Below, piece after piece: positions 41,159-43,232 of a stretch of DNA of 43,232 nucleotides. Position numbers and translations under genes: made by a program. Source of the DNA: an uncultured Clostridia bacterium (GTDB taxonomy: Bacteria > Bacillota > Clostridia > Oscillospirales > Ruminococcaceae); assembly GCA_947589035.1 (NCBI GenBank), contig CANPYZ010000021.1:1-43232 (forward strand), written 5' to 3'. The notes beneath the pieces were generated by a model, which saw only the letters and a list, made by a program, of their open reading frames with translations, had not been told where the DNA came from and did not search any database. The stretch's first letter is position 1. Each line of letters opens with the position of its first letter.

Positions 41159-42258
41159 CAACCCCGAAACAAGACGGTTTTTTCATGCCGGCGGAATTTT
41201 CCCCGCATTCGGCAACAATTATGATTTTTCCGGAACGTCCAGGTTCATGGCATTACAACGCTGAACCAGCTTTACCGGAATTTCTTTCCATTTGGAAAAA
41301 TATTACACAAGATGAACAATTATATTTACTCGTCAGTCCACGCACGGAAAAAAAAGCTGCTGATTTACTTCAGCAACATCATATTCAGCATGTTCAGCTT
41401 TTAACAATTGACCAGAATGATGCATGGGCAAGGGATACCGCACCGACATTCGTCACGAATCATTCTGAAATTCGTGGAATTGACTGGAAATTCAACGCCT
41501 GGGGCGGAACGTATGACGGACTTTACGCCGACTGGGAAAAAGATAATGCTTTAGCTTCCGCCCTATGTCAGAAATTATCCATTCCCTGCTATAATGCACA
41601 AAATTTTGTTTTAGAGGGCGGTTCGATTCATTCGAACGGAAAAGGAATGATTTTAACTACGGAGGCTTGTTTATTAAGCCGTGGACGGAATCCGCATTTA
41701 TCGAAAATGCAAATTCAGCAAATGCTTTTAGAGTATCTCGGCGCAAATCGAATTATCTGGCTGCCACATGGCATTGACCAGGACGAAACAAACGAACATG
41801 TCGATAATATTTGCGCATTCGTTCAGCCGGAAGAAGTGGTTTTATCCTGGACAGATGACCGGAATCTTCCGCAATATGCATTTTCCCATTCGTGCATGGA
41901 AATTCTTCAGAAAGAAAATATCCATGTGCATAAACTTCCGCTTCCGGACGAGCCTGTGCGCATTACTGAACATGACCTTGCCGGTTATGTTTTCGAAGAA
42001 GGCGAAACGCCCCGTGAAGTTGGTGAACAACTCGCTGCCTCTTATGTGAATTTTTATTTTACGAATCGTTCTGTATTAGTTCCCCAGTTCGGCGGAAAAA
42101 ATCAGAAAAGCGATGAAAACGCTTTAGAAATTCTTTCAAGACTTTGCCCGAACAGGAAAATTATTCCCATTCCTGCCCGTGAATTATTACTCGGCGGTGG
42201 AAATATCCACTGCCTTACGCAACAAATCCCTGCTATTCAGAAAGGAGAAATTTCATGA
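41155..42258 (+). CDS. aguA: Agmatine deiminase
   Basis: The protein has 367 residues of the peptidyl-arginine-deiminase-like fold. It should hydrolyse agmatine to N-carbamoylputrescine and ammonia. QNDAWARDTAPTFV, LEGGSIHSNGKG, LPHGIDQDETNEHVDN and the C-terminal nucleophile C353 in LGGGNIHCLTQQIP are all present. ATG 41155 overlaps the nspC stop (ATGA) and has AAGGAG upstream. It works directly after SpeA and before AguB. Confidence 0.95.
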   Translation: MTTPKQDGFFMPAEFSPHSATIMIFPERPGSWHYNAEPALPEFLSIWKNITQDEQLYLLVSPRTEKKAADLLQQHHIQHVQLLTIDQNDAWARDTAPTFVTNHSEIRGIDWKFNAWGGTYDGLYADWEKDNALASALCQKLSIPCYNAQNFVLEGGSIHSNGKGMILTTEACLLSRGRNPHLSKMQIQQMLLEYLGANRIIWLPHGIDQDETNEHVDNICAFVQPEEVVLSWTDDRNLPQYAFSHSCMEILQKENIHVHKLPLPDEPVRITEHDLAGYVFEEGETPREVGEQLAASYVNFYFTNRSVLVPQFGGKNQKSDENALEILSRLCPNRKIIPIPARELLLGGGNIHCLTQQIPAIQKGEIS

Positions 42259-43121
42259 TTATTTCCGCCATACAAATGAATTGTTCCCGAAATGTTCAGG
42301 AAAATATTTCCCATGCGGAAAATTTAGTTCGTCAGGCTGCCGGAAAGGGCGCAAAAATCATTTTACTTCCGGAATTGTTCGAACGTCAATATTTTTGCCA
42401 AGAAAGACAATACGCCTATTATGCGTATGCAAAACCCGTCCAGGAAAATGAAGCCGTTCAGCATTTTTCCGCACTTTGTCGGGAATTGCGTGTTGTCATG
42501 CCGATTAGTTTTTTTGAAAAAGACAATCAGGAAACTTATAATTCCGTTGCGGTAATTGATGCAGACGGAAAAATTCTCGGCGTATACCGGAAAATTCACA
42601 TTCCGGACGACCATTTTTATCAGGAAAAATTTTATTTCCGTCCTGGAAATACTGGTTTTCGTGTGTGGGAAACGGCTTACGGAAAAATTGGTGTTGGCAT
42701 TTGCTGGGATCAGTGGTTTCCGGAATGCGCAAGGGCAATGACATTGCAGGGAGCGGAAATTTTATTTTATCCGACGGCTATCGGGTCAGAGCCAATTTTA
42801 AATTGTGACAGTATGCCCCACTGGAAAAGATGTATGCAAGGACACGCCGCAGCGAATATTCTTCCGGTTGTGGCGGCGAATCGTTACGGCTTAGAAAAAG
42901 TTTCCCCTTGTCCGGAAAATGCTCATCAGGAATCAAGCCTTGAATTTTACGGTTCTTCTTTCATTACTGATGAAACAGGGGAAATTTTAATTCAGGCGGA
43001 GCGAACCGGAGATAAAATTCTACTTGCGGAACTGGATTTACCAAAAATCAATCAAGCCCGTTCAGAATGGGGGTTATTCCGTGACCGCCGTCCGGAATGC
43101 TACCAGATTTTAACGAAATAA
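42255..43121 (+). CDS. aguB: N-carbamoylputrescine amidase
   Basis: The protein has 288 residues of the nitrilase superfamily. It should hydrolyse N-carbamoylputrescine to putrescine, CO2 and ammonia. The catalytic triad is E40 (LLPELFERQYF), K113 (YRKIHIPDDHFY) and C150 (GVGICWDQWFPE). ATG 42255 overlaps the aguA stop and follows AGAAAGGAG. It is the last gene seen of the operon. Nine bases after its stop the repeat that forms the left end of the small element begins. Confidence 0.95.
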   Translation: MIISAIQMNCSRNVQENISHAENLVRQAAGKGAKIILLPELFERQYFCQERQYAYYAYAKPVQENEAVQHFSALCRELRVVMPISFFEKDNQETYNSVAVIDADGKILGVYRKIHIPDDHFYQEKFYFRPGNTGFRVWETAYGKIGVGICWDQWFPECARAMTLQGAEILFYPTAIGSEPILNCDSMPHWKRCMQGHAAANILPVVAANRYGLEKVSPCPENAHQESSLEFYGSSFITDETGEILIQAERTGDKILLAELDLPKINQARSEWGLFRDRRPECYQILTK

Positions 43122-43130
43122 CATTCCGGA

Positions 43131-43232
43131 GGGATTTAACAGTTAAAACATTTTGATAAAATGTTATCATAAAGTATTGACTTTTATCATTTTAAACGTT
43201 TAAATTGATAAAAATATACAACTCAATAAAAA
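43131..43232 (+). mobile_element. Left end of the small insertion element, copy 2 (cut by the window edge)
   Basis: These last 102 bases match the complement of 8812-8913 with one difference (43190). The shared part starts at GGGATTTAACAG, the same base as in copy 1, where it marks the left end of the insert in the regulator gene. Features repeated here are the eight-base-arm hairpin (43147-43165) and the palindrome (43182-43213), which has one mismatch in this copy. The rest of the element, including its promoter and RNA, would lie beyond the window on the plus strand. Confidence 0.85.

Overview
The window looks like a chromosomal segment of an AT-rich, low-GC Firmicute of the Ruminococcus / Oscillospiraceae type. 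The evidence is a dockerin-bearing GH9 cellulase and a dockerin-bearing GH25 lysozyme, B. subtilis-type biosynthetic arginine decarboxylase, strong AGGAGG ribosome binding sites, and many TTGACA-N17-TATAAT promoters. No prophage or plasmid backbone is visible. The one clear mobile sequence is a roughly 0.42 kb element that carries no transposase gene. A second copy of its left end sits at the right edge of the window in opposite orientation.

Layout. 1-800: a small unknown protein followed by a single CRISPR-repeat-like sequence. 795-4338: a large polytopic membrane protein, probably a GT-C glycosyltransferase, with a 14-base G tract in its reading frame; divergent to it is an unknown anchored protein. 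4387-7324: a copper module, with a CsoR operator, csoR, and copA fused in frame to a CopZ-like domain. 7330-9220: a proline-threonine-rich lipoprotein, a UPF0175-like remnant, an XRE-type regulator gene split by the small element, and tRNA-Ser(CGA). 9350-13574: divergent dockerin proteins (GH25 lysozyme and GH9 cellulase). 13622-21194 (minus): a tightly coupled operon of a LacI-type-sensor/GGDEF protein, an HSP90-like ATPase, two related TPR-like proteins, an acidic single-pass membrane protein and a 33-residue membrane peptide. 21363-26443: AIM24-like protein, gltX, a divergent MetRS-like enzyme and a PAP2 phosphatase. 26607-28528: an SPFH protein overlapping an atypical NAD-kinase-like protein. 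28536-31496: a preQ1-I riboswitch with an attenuator controlling queD-queE-folE-queC-queF. 31503-35037: YceG-like and TelA-like stress proteins. 35059-43121: a nucleotidyltransferase, then the polyamine operon speA, macro domain, speE, carboxy(nor)spermidine dehydrogenase, nspC, aguA, aguB. 43131-43232: the left end of the small element again.

How the parts work together. The que genes encode the route from GTP to preQ1, and the riboswitch gives feedback by that product. The polyamine genes take arginine to agmatine, N-carbamoylputrescine and putrescine. They also offer two routes for adding an aminopropyl group: SpeE, although no AdoMet decarboxylase gene is present here, and the aspartate-semialdehyde-dependent carboxyspermidine route.

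The most interesting items are the small structured-RNA-like element inserted cleanly inside a regulator gene, and the operon joining a GGDEF protein to an HSP90-like ATPase and TPR proteins. After those come the poly-G tract and the CopA-CopZ fusion with an internal ribosome binding site. All assignments come from reading the sequence and recognising motifs; no database search was run.
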